Counted from the stretch's first letter, positions 1-11,516 are shown. The stretch: 64,000 nt of DNA from Primulina eburnea (GCF_022965805.1 NC_133109.1:1813001-1877000); one strand, 5' to 3'. Translations and numbers: made by a program. Notes: generated from the sequence alone by a model not told the origin.

Positions 1-1330
1 ATAATTTCACCATCTCCAAAATTGATCTGACTCTTCTTGCTCAACTTTGTTCCTCTAATTTCTCTTCGGATTTATCTGGGAAGGTTGTAAGGGGTGAGTA
101 TTTTGGGAAATACTCAGCAAGTGGGGGCCGTTCGAGTACACAACAACATGCATAACATTTTCGAAATACATACACACGCACACCATGCATACTTTGACTC
201 ATACCACATTCGTATCCTTGACCTGACACTGAGATTCCTCTACTTTCAATGGTTTACTGATATCAGTCCCTAATTTTTACTCCTCTAAGGGGACGAGGCC
301 GTATAGCGGTTATCTCCCCCACCGCGTCAGGGTACGTATGGTTGGGATTCCCACCCATATCAAGTTGAATTCTCACAGTGTCAAAAAATTTATTCATGCA
401 AAATATCGTAACCAGAAGGGTGTAGAAGAAGAATTGTACTCGACCGAAATTTCGAAAATAAGAAAATAAATGCACCGAAAATACACAGTTTAAAACAAGC
501 CCACTTACCTTAAACTTCTTGAAGAAAAAACGTGAAAACTCTGGTGGCTGGACTGCGGCAGCGCTTCGCTGTGCTCGAAAATCCTAAGGAACTAGGGGGA
601 ATTCTCGAAAATTTGAGAGTAAAATGGTGTGATTTTCGAGACACTGAGCCCTTCTATTTATAGGGGTTGGCTGCTATCCTGATCGTGTATCAAATCGCGT
701 TTGAATTGAATCAAATCTCCATCTAAATCGTGATCAAATCTACATTTATTCTTTATCCTAAATTTCGAAATTTATATATATATCCCAAGGTAATTTTCGA
801 AATTATGCCTTGTCCAGTCTGCAAAATTTCGACTTTTGTGTCTAATTCCCCATATTCGGTAGATTTTTGACTTCCTAAAATAATAAAAATTATATTTCTT
901 AAATCCCACAAATTTGCTTACTTAAATCCGAAATTTAGTGGTATTTTTCCACAAATAATATTTGGATTATTTTTCCTAAAATCCTGGTGGCTAAATCTTT
1001 TAAATTCTTCCCAGTCTGTATTTATCGCGTAGACTTTCCCTACTATTTTCGAAAATCCTTAACAAAATCTTCCCATATTTTCGAAAATCACATGATATTT
1101 TCTTCAAGATTTGTAATCCAAGATTGAGTTATCTTCCTGCTTAAATCTTTATCCCGGTATATCAAATCTTAGGTCTATATCTGGTAAAATTCTGCATATC
1201 TCAAAATCTGAAAAATAATATACACGATATTATTTAAATTCTTGAGTAAAATTATTGTACACGGTAGAATTATCCAATCAAAAAAATTTACAACTACTAT
1301 CACGATAAAATCGAGATCTCGGATTTTACA
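1..1330 (-). mobile_element. Gypsy-type LTR, partial (cut by window edge)
   Basis: Read on the minus strand this begins at 1330 with TGTAAAATCC and matches the complete LTR at 1901-3436 along most of its length. Shared landmarks are the TATA box (minus, about 654-662, CTATAAATAG), the transcribed leader ending in a GGTAAGTGGGC donor-like site near 500-512, and the hairpin near 90-115. The 3' part lies outside the window, so its target duplication cannot be checked. The short reading frame at 41-229 on the minus strand is also present in the other copy and follows from LTR homology; I do not call it a gene. Confidence 0.8.
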
Positions 1331-1462
1331 AAAAATCAATAAATTAAGAAAATATATAAATTAATAAACTAAAATCGTAAATTAATTTTTCCATTTATTC
1401 GTAAGGGATGATCGAAGTATCGAACGGTAAAGACAAATATCAGTAGGAACACATTGAAGTAG

Positions 1463-1639
1463 ATCTCTTGTGAGACGGTCTCACGAATTTTTATCTGTGA
1501 GACGGGTCAATCTTACCGATATTCACAATAAAAAATAATTGTCTTAGCATAAAATGTAATACTTTTGCATGGATGACCTAAATAAGAGATCCGTCTCACA
1601 AAATATGACCTGTGAAATCGTCTTACACAAGTTTTTGCC
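1463..1639 (-). mobile_element. 182-bp MITE family, copy 1
   Basis: Reverse-orientation copy: it starts with the GTGAGACGGTCTCAC palindrome and ends with CACAAGTTTTTGCC. The core (TTCACAATAAAAAATAATTG, then GGATGACCTAAATAAGAGAT) fits the family. No clear target duplication is left. Confidence 0.75.
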
Positions 1640-1900
1640 AATATAGTATTCAATAGAGACACGAATATGATGGTATGATATTCCAGTCAAGACAAGTAAT
1701 GCCAACAAGAAGTACTCCGTGGAGACAAGTAATCCTTTATTTTCCAAATAGGTTCTCGGTTAGCTTACTTTTCCAATAAATTTCTCAATAACTATTTTTT
1801 TTTTTGGAAATAATCTACCACTGAATTTGTTTTCTAGGTGATAAATCTAAAAATTTAATTTACTCTTGACGTCGTACGTGGACACAAAACATGTAGGAAA

Positions 1901-3436
1901 TGTAAAATCCCGATTTTTTTTTCATGATAATATTTTGTATCAAGATTTTCGAGATTTTCGAGATTTTCAGGATTTGTGATTTTTGGAATTCAAGAATAAT
2001 ATCGTGTGTATTTGTTTCAGAATTTGAGATAGATAGAATTTTACCGGATAAAGATTTAAACAAGAAGATGACTTAATCTTGGAACCAAAAAAAAATCTTG
2101 AGGATTTGTCAAGGGATTTTCGAAAATAATAGGGGAGGATATTAAGTGATTTTCGAAAATAGTAGATAGAGGGAAAACTCTACACGATAAAATGCAGCCT
2201 TGGGAAAAATTTAAAAGTTTAACTACCGGGATTTTAGGAGAATAATCAAAATTTGAGTTGTAGAAAAATACCACTAAATTTTGGATTTAAGTAAGCAAAT
2301 TTGTGGGATTTTAGAAATATAATTTTTATTATTTTAGGAAGTCAAAAATCTACCGAATATTGGGAATTAGACACAAAAGTCGAAATTTCACAGACTGGAC
2401 AAGGCTTAATTTCGAAAATTAGCTTGGATATAATTATAAATTTCGAAATTTAGGATAAAGAATAAAGGTAGATTTGATCACGATTTTAGATGAACATTTG
2501 ATTCAGAATCAACGCGATTTGATATACGATCAGGATAGCAGCCAACCCCTATAAATAGGAGGGCATGGATCTCGAAAATTCACACCATTCTACACCTCAT
2601 ATTTTCGAGAAACACACCTAGTTTCTTAGGATTTTTTTTCGTGCACGGCGAAACGCTGCCGCAGTCCAGCCACCGGAGTTTTACGTTTTTCTTCAAGAAG
2701 CTTAAGGTAAGTGGGCTTGTTTTAAATGTTGAATTTCGTGTGATGCATTTTCGGTTTTATTAAATTTCGGTCGAGTACAATTCTTCTTCTACCCCTTCTG
2801 GTTATGTATTCTGCATGAGTTTATGTTGACACTGTGAGGATCCAACTTGATATGGGAGGGAATCTCAACTATGACATGACCCTCATACGGTGGGGATATA
2901 ACCGATTCGGCCTCGCCCCCTTAGAGGAATAAAAATTAGGGACTGACGTCAGTAAACCATTGAAAGTAGAGGAATCTCAGTGTCAAGTCAAGTATACGAA
3001 TGTGATATGAGTCAAAGTATGCATGGTGTGTGTGTGTATATTTTCGAATTGTTATATGCATGTTGTTGTGTACTCGAAAAGCCCCCACTTGCTGAGTATT
3101 TCTCAAAATACTCACCCCCCCCTTACACCTCCCCAGATAAAACTGAAGATAAATCAGAGGAACAGGTCGAAGAAGAGGAGTCGGACCAGTTTTGGGGCTG
3201 GTGAAATTATTATATTCGATTTATGATGCAAGATTTAAGGATTTTAGTTGGTTTATTTTATTTGTAAACGCTTCCGTAATTTATTCAATTTATTCAGTTG
3301 TAAAGACAGTGGTTGTTTTTGGCGAATTTATGAAATAAACTGGTTTCGGTTTATACTGTGCTACGAGGCTTGTCGTTTTTCGATTTTGTGATTGATGAGC
3401 GACGCCGGTGTCAATCCCGAGTTTCGGGGCGTGACA
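1901..3436 (+). mobile_element. Gypsy-type solo LTR
   Basis: The element runs from TGTAAAATCC to GGGGCGTGACA and is flanked by a perfect 5-bp duplication, ggaaa (1896-1900 and 3437-3441). That makes it a complete solo LTR left by LTR-LTR recombination. It is 1,536 bp. A TATA box (CTATAAATAG) lies at about 2549-2558, and a donor-like site AAGGTAAGTGGGC follows near 2703. No primer-binding site, polypurine tract or gag-pol follows. The frames at 2980-3226 are inside the LTR and are not called as genes. The start and end motifs resemble chromovirus (Tekay/Del) LTRs; the lineage is inferred. Confidence 0.9.
2550..2558 (+). promoter_or_regulatory. TATA box of the solo LTR
   Basis: TATAAATAG stands in a GC-richer setting, about 650 bp into the LTR. 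The same element is found at the matching place in the inverted copy (654-662, minus). It fixes the transcription direction of this LTR as plus. Confidence 0.65.
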
Positions 3437-3441
3437 GGAAA

Positions 3442-3971
3442 AATTCAAATTATCATGGCAATATTAAACATGGAAAATTGTATTTCGATAATATATGTTT
3501 ATTTTTCTATGATTTCGATTATGTATATTATTAAATTTTAAATTTAGTCATATATATTTCGATTTTAACAATTTTTTAGTCATTTTTTTAATGAAAAGTT
3601 CTAATACGACACCACTGTACAATGCAATAATGGTGGCGCACCAACATCCCATTGGTAAAATGACTATTGAAATAAAAATGTGATTTCTCGTCTATATATT
3701 AAAAAATAGAGCAAGGGAAACTCTAATATCTTGTTGCTTAATGCCCCACGTCGCCTCTGTCCTGCATCGCTTTCGCCCTTTGTCCTCGTATTTTAATTTT
3801 GATACTTGAAAGATGAACATGACGATGAATTTAATATTTGATATATAATGTTTTATATTTTGGAAAATTATTTAATTTGTTTTTTTATATTTTTAGAATA
3901 TTTTATTTCTTATACTTACTTCCAAACGTGCGCCTTGCGCTTTTGAAACTATAGTCTCGTATTAAAGATAG
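3442..3971. other. AT-rich spacer, nothing recognised
   Basis: No reading frame of note, no RNA gene and no clear repeat was seen here. Confidence 0.5.
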
Positions 3972-4059
3972 GTCTATTTTGAGACGGTCTTATTAATCTT
4001 TTATGTGATATGAGTCAACTCTCACGTATTAGAATCTGTGATACGATTTCACATTAGAC

Positions 4060-4062
<3 letters not shown>
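3972..4062. mobile_element. Core-less MITE derivative (two like ends, inverted)
   Basis: The stretch holds GGTCTATTTTGAGACGGTC at the left and GATTTCACATTAGACTCACT at the right. Both correspond to the same end of the 182-bp MITE family in opposite orientation, with almost no core left. It resembles the larger inverted form at 54877-55099. The copy is decayed, so this is tentative. Confidence 0.4.

Positions 4063-4063
<1 letters not shown>

Positions 4064-4106
<43 letters not shown>
4064..4106. repeat. (TA)n(CA)n microsatellite
   Basis: A run of alternating TA passes directly into a run of CA; both are read straight from the sequence. Confidence 0.9.
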
Positions 4107-4229
4107 TTATACTTTTGACTTATTCGCTTGTGTATTTTTTTTAAATATTGTTCATTATAGTATATTAAATTCATGTTGTATATTGATGCGTTAACTTTTT
4201 CTATTATTTTTGTTTTCACGTAATTTTTG

Positions 4230-4411
4230 GAGTGAGTCTCATGTGAGACCGTTTCACGGATTTTAACCTGTGAGACGGGTCAACCCTACTCATATTCACA
4301 ATAAAATATAATACTCTTAGCATAAAAAATAATACTTTTTCATGGATGAACCAAATAATAGATCTATTTCACAAATACGATCCGTGAGACCGTCTCATAC
4401 AAGTTTTTGCC
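4230..4411 (-). mobile_element. 182-bp MITE family, copy 3
   Basis: Complete copy in reverse orientation, from GAGTGAGTCTCATGTGAGAC to AAGTTTTTGCC. The flanks taatttttg (4221-4229) and taatttttt (4412-4420) match in 8 of 9 bases, as expected for an aged 9-bp target duplication. Confidence 0.85.
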
Positions 4412-5042
4412 TAATTTTTTTATATTTAGTTTAGCTCAACCATATATAAAAAAATAATGGTTTTACTCTGAATATCTATCACTAGTTATAACTTTGAAGA
4501 AAACGACGAGTGTTGGATCCACAAATACATATGATCAGTAGGCATCCTCAACATTCTCCATTGAAACACCACAATTTGCTGCCAACTATTTACAATTGAT
4601 TGAAATCCAACATTATTATCAATAAGATGAAATATTAATTTTTGAAGATAAAATTTCACAATTTCTCTTATTCCAAAAAGATGAGCATATACCGTACGAG
4701 TACCAAAGCAACAAAGACTTTCACATGATCCTTGTAAAGTACCTTTGCAACCGCACCTTATTGAGGACTATGGTTAGATATATATAACCTCCAACATCAC
4801 TTGTCATTTGGAAAAATGCATACCTGAATGACATGTTCAGTATTATCGTTCCCAGCTTTCCCCAAAATCCAATGACGAAACCAAGTACAATAGATATATA
4901 AAATCCTTGTGTAATGAAAGAATCCTCTTCAAGTTCTACATTAGCCCATGCATTGCCATCATCTTGGAAATTTGAATCTCGGCGAGTTTCGTCGTCTCCA
5001 AGGCAAGATGTGTTGAGTATAGGACGCCCACATAGTAGGGCG

Positions 5043-5399
5043 TGTGGGCAATAATGGAGTGGAGCAATTAACGAGGAAGGACCACGTGTTTGTTGAATTC
5101 GTTCAGTGGACGAAAAAAAGTTTGAAACGAAAGCTTTTGTTCAAACAACATCTTGAGTTGTCTCTCTTCATTCCTATTAGTTCTATAATATTTGTGAGGT
5201 GTTTGTTCTCCTGTATTAAGAGAGTGTATTCTCTTTGGAAACACAGTGAGTGAGTTGTACACCACAAAATATTATAGTGGAATTCTTTTCATCTTGCCCG
5301 TGGACCCTATTTTTAGAGTTTTTCCACGTAAATCTCGGTGTCCAGTTTATTCTTTATTTTCGAATTTTATTGTCTCAAATTTCGCACGTGGGACCAACA
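5043..5399 (+). mobile_element. Copia-type solo LTR inside the receptor gene
   Basis: A 357-bp sequence running TGTGGGCAAT to GGGACCAACA with a perfect 5-bp duplication gggcg (5038-5042 and 5400-5404). It resembles the 3' LTR ending at 22595; shared parts include CCTGTATTAAGAGA, GGAAACACAGTG, AATTCTTTTCATCTT and TTTTCCACGTAAATCT. Removing the LTR and one target copy joins the receptor frame without a shift, so it inserted into coding sequence. The false C-terminus of the upstream fragment (VPRAKFETIKFENKE) is read from this LTR. Confidence 0.92.
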
Positions 5400-6193
5400 G
5401 GGCGTTCCCTACATAGGCCGAATAATCGAAGTGAGAATCTGTTGGAATTTTTCCTGACAAATTGTTGAATGACAAGTTCAACACTCCCAAAAAGCTCAAT
5501 TCTGATATGGTATTCGGAATAGCCCCGGAAAGTTGGTTCCATGAAAGATCAAGAAAATCAAGAGACTTCAAAAGACTGATGTTTTGAGGAATGGATCCGC
5601 TCAAATTGTTTCTCGAAAGGTCCAATATTACTAAACCGGTGAGGTATGTGATTTCGTCGGGTATTTCGCCGGATAATGAGTTATTTGAGAGATTGATGTA
5701 GTTGATAAAGACCTTAGAGCTCGTGTACTCCACCTCATTTCCCTTCAACATTAAATGTATACCATCCACGTGTTAGAGTAGATGCCCTGCAAGCCAACGG
5801 TTGGCTAGGGAATTTATTGACTCAAGTGAAATAAACAATCTTTATTTTAATATAATTTAACTTTTAATGGTTTCGTAATACTTTATCTGTATACCCATGC
5901 AAGCAGCATAGATAAAGTCCTTGATTATGCTTTAATACAAATGAATCGTAATTCGATGTTGAAACTCATTTGTAAACACTGCATATTCTAAATTCGTTCC
6001 TAGTCGATTCAGCCGCCTAAAACATGGATAAAGGTCGCTTGAGCTCGAGACTAGCATCTGTGATGTTGTGTACTGCGTTTCTTGGTAAGGGCATAGAGAT
6101 GTCCAAACATACAGATGGGTAGTCATATGATGATTATACCGAACAACCCTCCCTCGGACTTTCTAAGTGGTTATCATTCATCGAGTGGATAAG

Positions 6194-7113
6194 CAGAGAC
6201 GAATCTACGCTAGGGCTATACTGGGCTGTAGCCCAGTCCATTTTTTTTTATTTAGCGACGGTTTTAGCGACGATTTTTTGAAAACCGTCGCTACTTTTGC
6301 GACGGTTTTAGTAAACCCGTCGCCGATGTGGATAGGCGACAGTTTTATCAAACACCGTCGCAAATATTAGCGACGGTTATTTCTAAAACCGTCGGTAAAG
6401 TATTAAAAAATAAAAAAAAGATGGATCGGCGGTTTTAATTAGCGACGGTTTATTCAATAGAACATCATTACCACTTTGATGTTTTTAATGCAGCAATAAA
6501 TTTCATTTTGATGGAGTTAAATACTCGGTTCAATGAGTCATCGGTGAAACTTCTTTCTCTTAGTATAGTTTTAGATCCTAAAAATTCATTTGACTCATTT
6601 AACAGTGATGATATTTGCAAGCTTGCGAAGAAGTTTTATCCTGGAGATTTCACAGATCAAGAAATTGTTGTTTTGAAGTATGCATTGATACATTTATAAA
6701 CTCGATGTGATGCAGAATTTAAAGGTTTCTACACTTGTTGAGTTGTGTCAGCAATTGACCGAGAGTGGATGGTCAAGTGTTTATGTTATGTTGACTAGAT
6801 TGATTCATCTTGTTTTGACATTATCTGTGTCTACTGCCACTATTGAACGGACTTTTTCAGCAATGAAGCATGTGAAAACGGCACTTCGCAATAAAATGGA
6901 GGATGACTTTCTTGCCGATTGTTTGACACTCTATATTGAACGAGATTTAGCTAAACATATTGATGTAAATTCTATTATTGATGAATTTTATGTTTTAAAA
7001 TCCCGTAAGGCACAACTTCGTTGAACGATATAATGTACTTTTTTTTTAATAATATATAATTTATCATATTGAGTTCAAGCCCACCCCAACTCTTATTCCT
7101 GGATCCGTCCCTG
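6194..7113 (+). mobile_element. hAT element, internally deleted, nested in the Copia LTR
   Basis: The ends CAGAGACGAATC and GATCCGTCCCTG form an imperfect terminal inverted repeat of the usual hAT type (CAGGGACGGATC read inwards from the right). The 8-bp duplication tggataag flanks it exactly (6186-6193 and 7114-7121), the hAT length. It holds a transposase C-terminal remnant (6508-7024) but no zinc-finger or catalytic part, so it cannot be autonomous. From about 6253 to 6450 it carries roughly nine GCGACGG/CCGTCGC motifs. Confidence 0.93.
6508..7024 (+). pseudogene. hAT transposase C-terminal fragment (dimerisation domain)
   Basis: Two frames belong together. The first (6508-6699) reads TRFNESSVKLLSLSIVLDPK and KLAKKFYPGDFTDQE, typical of the region before the dimerisation domain. 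The second (6707-7024) has VYVMLTRLIHLVLTLSVSTATIERTFSAMKH, the SxAxxERxFSxxK core of the hAT C-terminal dimerisation domain, followed by LRNKMEDDFLADCLTLYIER. The small break near 6700 is a frameshift. The BED/TTF zinc finger and the RNase H-like catalytic core are missing. It resembles plant zinc-finger MYM-type-1-like transposases; that relation is from family knowledge. Confidence 0.85.
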
Positions 7114-7799
7114 TGGATAAGTCCGTGGTTATGATTGTACACCATTAATCCTTACGACCCGGGACAACTCTGAGGCTCTATATGCTAGGGATGTGCTTTG
7201 ACTCGTTTACCGGCTCCAGGAGAGTCATCAGGTGGCGAGGTTGGGTATAGTTGCGACACATATAGGAGCCAGTGCATTGTAGTCGGGGATTCACCGCTCA
7301 CCTGCGGGTGTGGATATCCTATGTGATCTTATGTAATAATAGTGCATGGAATCTCTGGCCAGAGTATGAGATGTACATTGGAGAAGGAGTTCTCCGAATA
7401 GTACATGCGATGCCACTATTAAAGTTATCACATAGTTATCGAATTAATATGCAACCCTCGATGAACCAATGGTTGCAGATTCGATCGGGATATATGAGAT
7501 GAAGGGGACCGTACTGTACGTTAATCATAATCGACTGGTTCTTGCAGGCACTATCAGTGATACCTAGGGGATCATGGGGCGATGCTACTAGACGCTCTTA
7601 CCATGATCCGATGAGTGCAATCAGAAATGAGTTCTGACATTCTTGATCAAAGTGTTGATGAAAAGAATGGGGCTAACTAGGGTAAGCCCGAATAAAGGAT
7701 TATGTCCTGAATCACAAAGAGTTGTGAACTCACGGCTAGCTGTATCCCTGAACCATTGAGGGTCACACAAGCACTTGATCGTTTGTTCCCGTTGAGAGA

Positions 7800-8110
7800 A
7801 TAAATTCAAGGAGTTGAATTTATAATATAGTAAATTCAAGGAGTTGAATTTATGATAACAAAATTTTGAGAAAATAAATTCAAGGAGTTGAATTTATGAT
7901 ATAGTAAATTCAAGAAGTTGAATTTATGAAATTTGGAGAAAATAAATTCAAGGAGTTGAATTTATGAAATTTGATAATTTAATTTATTAAACTCAAAAGT
8001 TGGGTTTATTAAATATTAAATTTTGGAGGTGATAAAATTCAAGGAGTTGAATTTATAATTTAAATATTAAATTCAAATGTTGAATTTATAATGTATTTAA
8101 TTTATTAAGC
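7800..8110. repeat. Tandem-like AAATTCAAGGAGTTGAATTT repeats in the LTR
   Basis: The palindromic-like unit AAATTCAAGGAGTTGAATTT recurs about six times with short AT-rich spacers and point changes. It lies within the Copia LTR at 5771-8757. Confidence 0.8.
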
Positions 8111-11100
8111 TCAAAGATTGAGTTTATTAATTAATAAATTAAATATGATGGATAATATGTTTAATGGGCTTGTAGGGGTACAAGTCCAACATATTAAAAT
8201 AATTAAAGTTTTAATAGGCTTTGATTAAATTAATTAAGCTAGTTGGACTAGCCCAATTAATTAAATCAAGTTTATTAAGGTTAATTATGTAGTTAGTTTA
8301 TATTTTATTTATAAATAAAGGTTGATAGGTCAACCCTAGCCCACCACAATAAAATCTCACGTGAACCTCCATCTCAAAATGAAGAAAATCGGCCACCACA
8401 ATTTAAAAAGAAATTTTTGAGCCGCCTCTCAATTATTTTTTTTCTCTCCTACGAAAAATTTCTTTTAATTCTCTAATGCGAATTACAAGAGGAACAAATC
8501 ATCTAGTCGTGGACCTGATTAGAAGAAAAGAGTCTCTTGAAGAAAGTTAGTAGGGATTCATCAAGAGCTAGATCCGTAATACGGATCAATTGGTGCCACG
8601 TGATTTAATTCACAAAGGTATAATTTCTAACATCCTATGCATGTATAATTTGTTAAATCATACGAACGTCCAAAGCAATATTATTTTGTTTTTCAAAATA
8701 AAATAAAAATTTTAAATCTTCCGCTGCGTTTGGGCGTCTAGAAAACCAGATCCAACACCACGTACTTCTTGATCATGACATTCACACCAAAACCATGACG
8801 AATGTAGACTCCGAAATATGTTTTGAAAAAGGAAGCAGTCGGAGGAGAAGCTGGTGGAGTAGTCATGGTTGCTAGATTTTGAAGACATTTTGGTATGGCG
8901 CCGGAAAATTGGTTTGAACTGAGGTCTAACACTTGAAGATGTGGTAGATTGCACAGGTTCAAAGGTATGCTTCCATGGAAAAAATTCTTTCGTAGGCGCA
9001 GAACAACAAGCTTTACATTGGTGTTTGCTATCCAGTCTGGAATATTTCCAGTTAGCCTATTTGCACCAAGATCAATAATTTCCAACATCGTATGATTACT
9101 CAGTGATGCTGGGAATCGTCCCGTGAAACTATTATTTCGTAGATGCAACCATTGTAGGACTTGTAAGGAGCCAAATGAGCCAGGAATCTTCCCGGATAAA
9201 TTATTGCTTGCCAAATTGAGATATCGTAAAGATTTAAAGTTTGAAAAACAATCAGGAAGCCGGTCGAACAAGAGGTTATTCGAGAGGTCGATCATATTCC
9301 AAATCGTGCTAGTGCACAAAAATGTGACAGAACCCGAAATTCTGTTTCTTGATAAATCTATTATTGCTGTGATCATACTGCTAGAAAACATATAAGGAGA
9401 TAAATAGAATGACACATCTATCTTAGGGGAATGGATCGATAAGTTTGGGAAGACGCCATATATTTGGTTAGTTGATTGATTAAGATAGAACAAATGTCGA
9501 GCTACTTCAGGAAACCAACTTGGGATAGTATCTGTTATATTAGAGTCAGAAATGTCCAGAAAGCTGATTTTCTTTTGTGTTCTTAGCCACATCGGAAATC
9601 GGGGGCCCAGTCTGCATTGTGGTAGAGCTGGGTACTGGAGTTGAAAAGGTGGTTCCCAGGAAGGACTGAGTTTTAGGTTGAGAAATTTATTATAAGAGAG
9701 ATCTAGCACTTTTAATCTTGAAAGATTGAATAGATGAGCTTCCGTGATCATGTCTTCTAAGTTATTTGAATAAAGGGACAAACTCTCTAGCTTAGATAAG
9801 TGTCCAACGCTTCGGGTTAAAGTTCCATTAAACATATTGTTGTAAAGATACAACTTTTTCAATGACGTGAGAAAAGTAACATCAGGGATAGAACCTGTGA
9901 TTTGGTTGTCGCCTAAATTCAGCCAAACGAGACGGGGAAGTTTTAGAAAGCCCTCAGAGATGGTTCGTTCCATTTAGTTTGTTTACTTGAACTTTCAGGA
10001 CCGTCAAGGATGAAAACCTCGAAAAATCAGGCAGTGATCCGCTCAGATAATTGTCACTCAGATCCAGATACTGCAACTTGTTTTCTGAATATCCAAACAA
10101 GTTCAGTATAATATCAGAAAGTTGCCCTGTCGGGTTGTTTCCTGCCAAACTTAGGTGTTCCAAACTGCTCTTGTTTCCGAGAAATTTATGAAAGTCGCCG
10201 CTTTTAGCTTTCATGTAAGAGAGATCTAGATACCTCAGGAACCTCGAAAAGGATGATCTTCGATTGGACCCATTACAATGCTCCCAGAGAGATCAATATA
10301 AATAATGTTGTTGCTGAAATTTGACCACCATCGAATATAAGAGGGATTGAGTTGATTTCTCGAGAGATCTAGGATCGCAAGCTGCATAGTTGTATTGATC
10401 GAGGGCCGCAGCACAGAAGGAAGTATATATGGAAGTTCACAACCACTCAAGTGTAACTCTCTTAGGGAAGTTAGTTTACTGATAGCTTGTAACCAATTCG
10501 TTGCGGTTGAGAGGTTGACAGAACTCAAGTCCAAGGTTTCCAGGGAATGAAGATGAGAGAGCCAATCGAGATTCTTGCTATGGCGTAGTACATGATTAAG
10601 ATCTAGATGTTGTAGCTTGGAAAGGTTCCCAAGTTGATGCGGAATTGGTGCCTGGAATGTATTACCTGAAAGATTGAGATATCGCAATCCTCGCATCGAA
10701 ACAACAACATCAAGAGCGGATGAATCTTGGAAGTGATTGCGGCTGAGATCTAGATATGTTAGATGTTTCAATTCACGCAATGAAGGGCTAATTGTACCTC
10801 TGAGAGGAGCACTGGTGGACAAACCATCATCCAATGGACCTCGAAGATCTAGTCGTGTGACATGATTCGTTCGAGCATGACAGTGGACACCTCTCCATTT
10901 GCAGCAATCCCTTCTACTATCTTCAACTCCCCAAGAGGAAAGTCGACCGTATTCATCGACAACCTCGTCTTTCATGTCGAGAAGAGCCTGCCGCTCCCTT
11001 TCGAAGCACCTGATTTCAGTAGAATTTTGTAGTCTGGGAGAACAATGTGTCAAGCCAAGCAATAGTTGAATACTTGACAAAACTAGAAGCTTGAGAAAGT

Positions 11101-11442
11101 TGGTTTCTTTATTCATTTTAACTACTGTTTTGCGAAGATTGAAATATGTTTGGAATTTATGAACAATTATGAATCAAAATCAAGGCCACATGCATCAAGC
11201 AAATCAATGGACTTAGTGATCAAACCCAGTCAGGGAGATACAAAACAAACAAATGGTTGAATTTTCAAGATTTGAACTTATATATATCATTAATAAATTA
11301 AGAATAAAATTTGTAATAAATGGAGAGGGTATTGAAATTAGGGTTTTGAGTCTTGTAAATTATGTTATGTAATAGGTTTCGGTCTTTTTTCCTTCAAAGT
11401 GATGACATGACACCAGAAAATACTTTTGTGGCACAAATTAAC

Positions 11443-11516
11443 GTCCATGTGACACCAAAAAATGCTTACGCTGATTAATGTCCATGTGACACCAAAAAAT
11501 GCTTACGCTGATTAAT
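11443..11516. repeat. 37-bp tandem duplication upstream of the receptor gene
   Basis: Two almost perfect copies of a 37-bp unit that starts GTCCATGTGACACC and ends GCTGATTAAT, with a third partial start after 11516. It lies about 330 bp upstream of the receptor start codon. A TATA-like stretch (minus) is at about 11279-11290. Confidence 0.8.

Larger units (their letters stand above)
5771..8757 (+). mobile_element. Copia-type solo LTR with nested hAT element
   Basis: Starts TGTTAGAGTAGATGCCCTGC, ends AAAACCAGATCCAACA, and is flanked by a perfect 5-bp duplication ccacg (5766-5770 and 8758-8762). It spans 2,987 bp, of which 920 bp is the nested hAT at 6194-7113, so the LTR itself is about 2.07 kb, long for Copia. 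No second LTR, primer-binding site or pol was seen, so a solo LTR is the simplest reading. It sits in the last third of the receptor gene in opposite orientation, and the excision join is exactly in frame. At 7800-8100 it holds repeats of AAATTCAAGGAGTTGAATTT. Confidence 0.9.
4721..11116 (-). pseudogene. LRR receptor-like protein (EIX/Cf type), broken by two solo LTRs and two frameshifts
   Basis: With the insertions set aside this would encode about 1,010 residues, normal for this family. Such proteins are plasma-membrane immune receptors without a kinase domain that sense extracellular ligands and work with partner kinases. Seen: start at 11116; signal peptide (residues 1-25, MNKETNFLK... 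to LTHC); LRRNT cap with the CCKWRGVHC signature; many LxxLxLSxNxLSGxIP repeats; then at 5037-4721 an acidic juxtamembrane part, one membrane segment (FYISIVLGFVIGFW), a short basic tail with YIYL (a YxxPhi endocytosis-type motif) and the stop at 4721-4723. Damage: a 1-nt frameshift near 10235-10260; a 4-nt gaac tandem duplication near 9965; a solo LTR at 5771-8757; a solo LTR at 5043-5399. Both LTR excision joins restore the frame exactly (KYV/DGI and NALL/CGRP). The gene is intronless, as is usual for RLPs. No functional full-length protein is expected. A Solanaceae EIX2-like relation is inferred. Confidence 0.9.

Noticed and set aside
41..3226. Short frames that translate alike in the two LTRs (MSxQxYECxMSQSMHGV...)
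   Set aside because: They are inside the LTRs and alike because the LTRs are homologous; no start context, domain or codon signal supports a gene.
7621..7839. Frames in the Copia LTR around 7272-7839
   Set aside because: Inside a non-coding LTR; no similarity to gag or pol.
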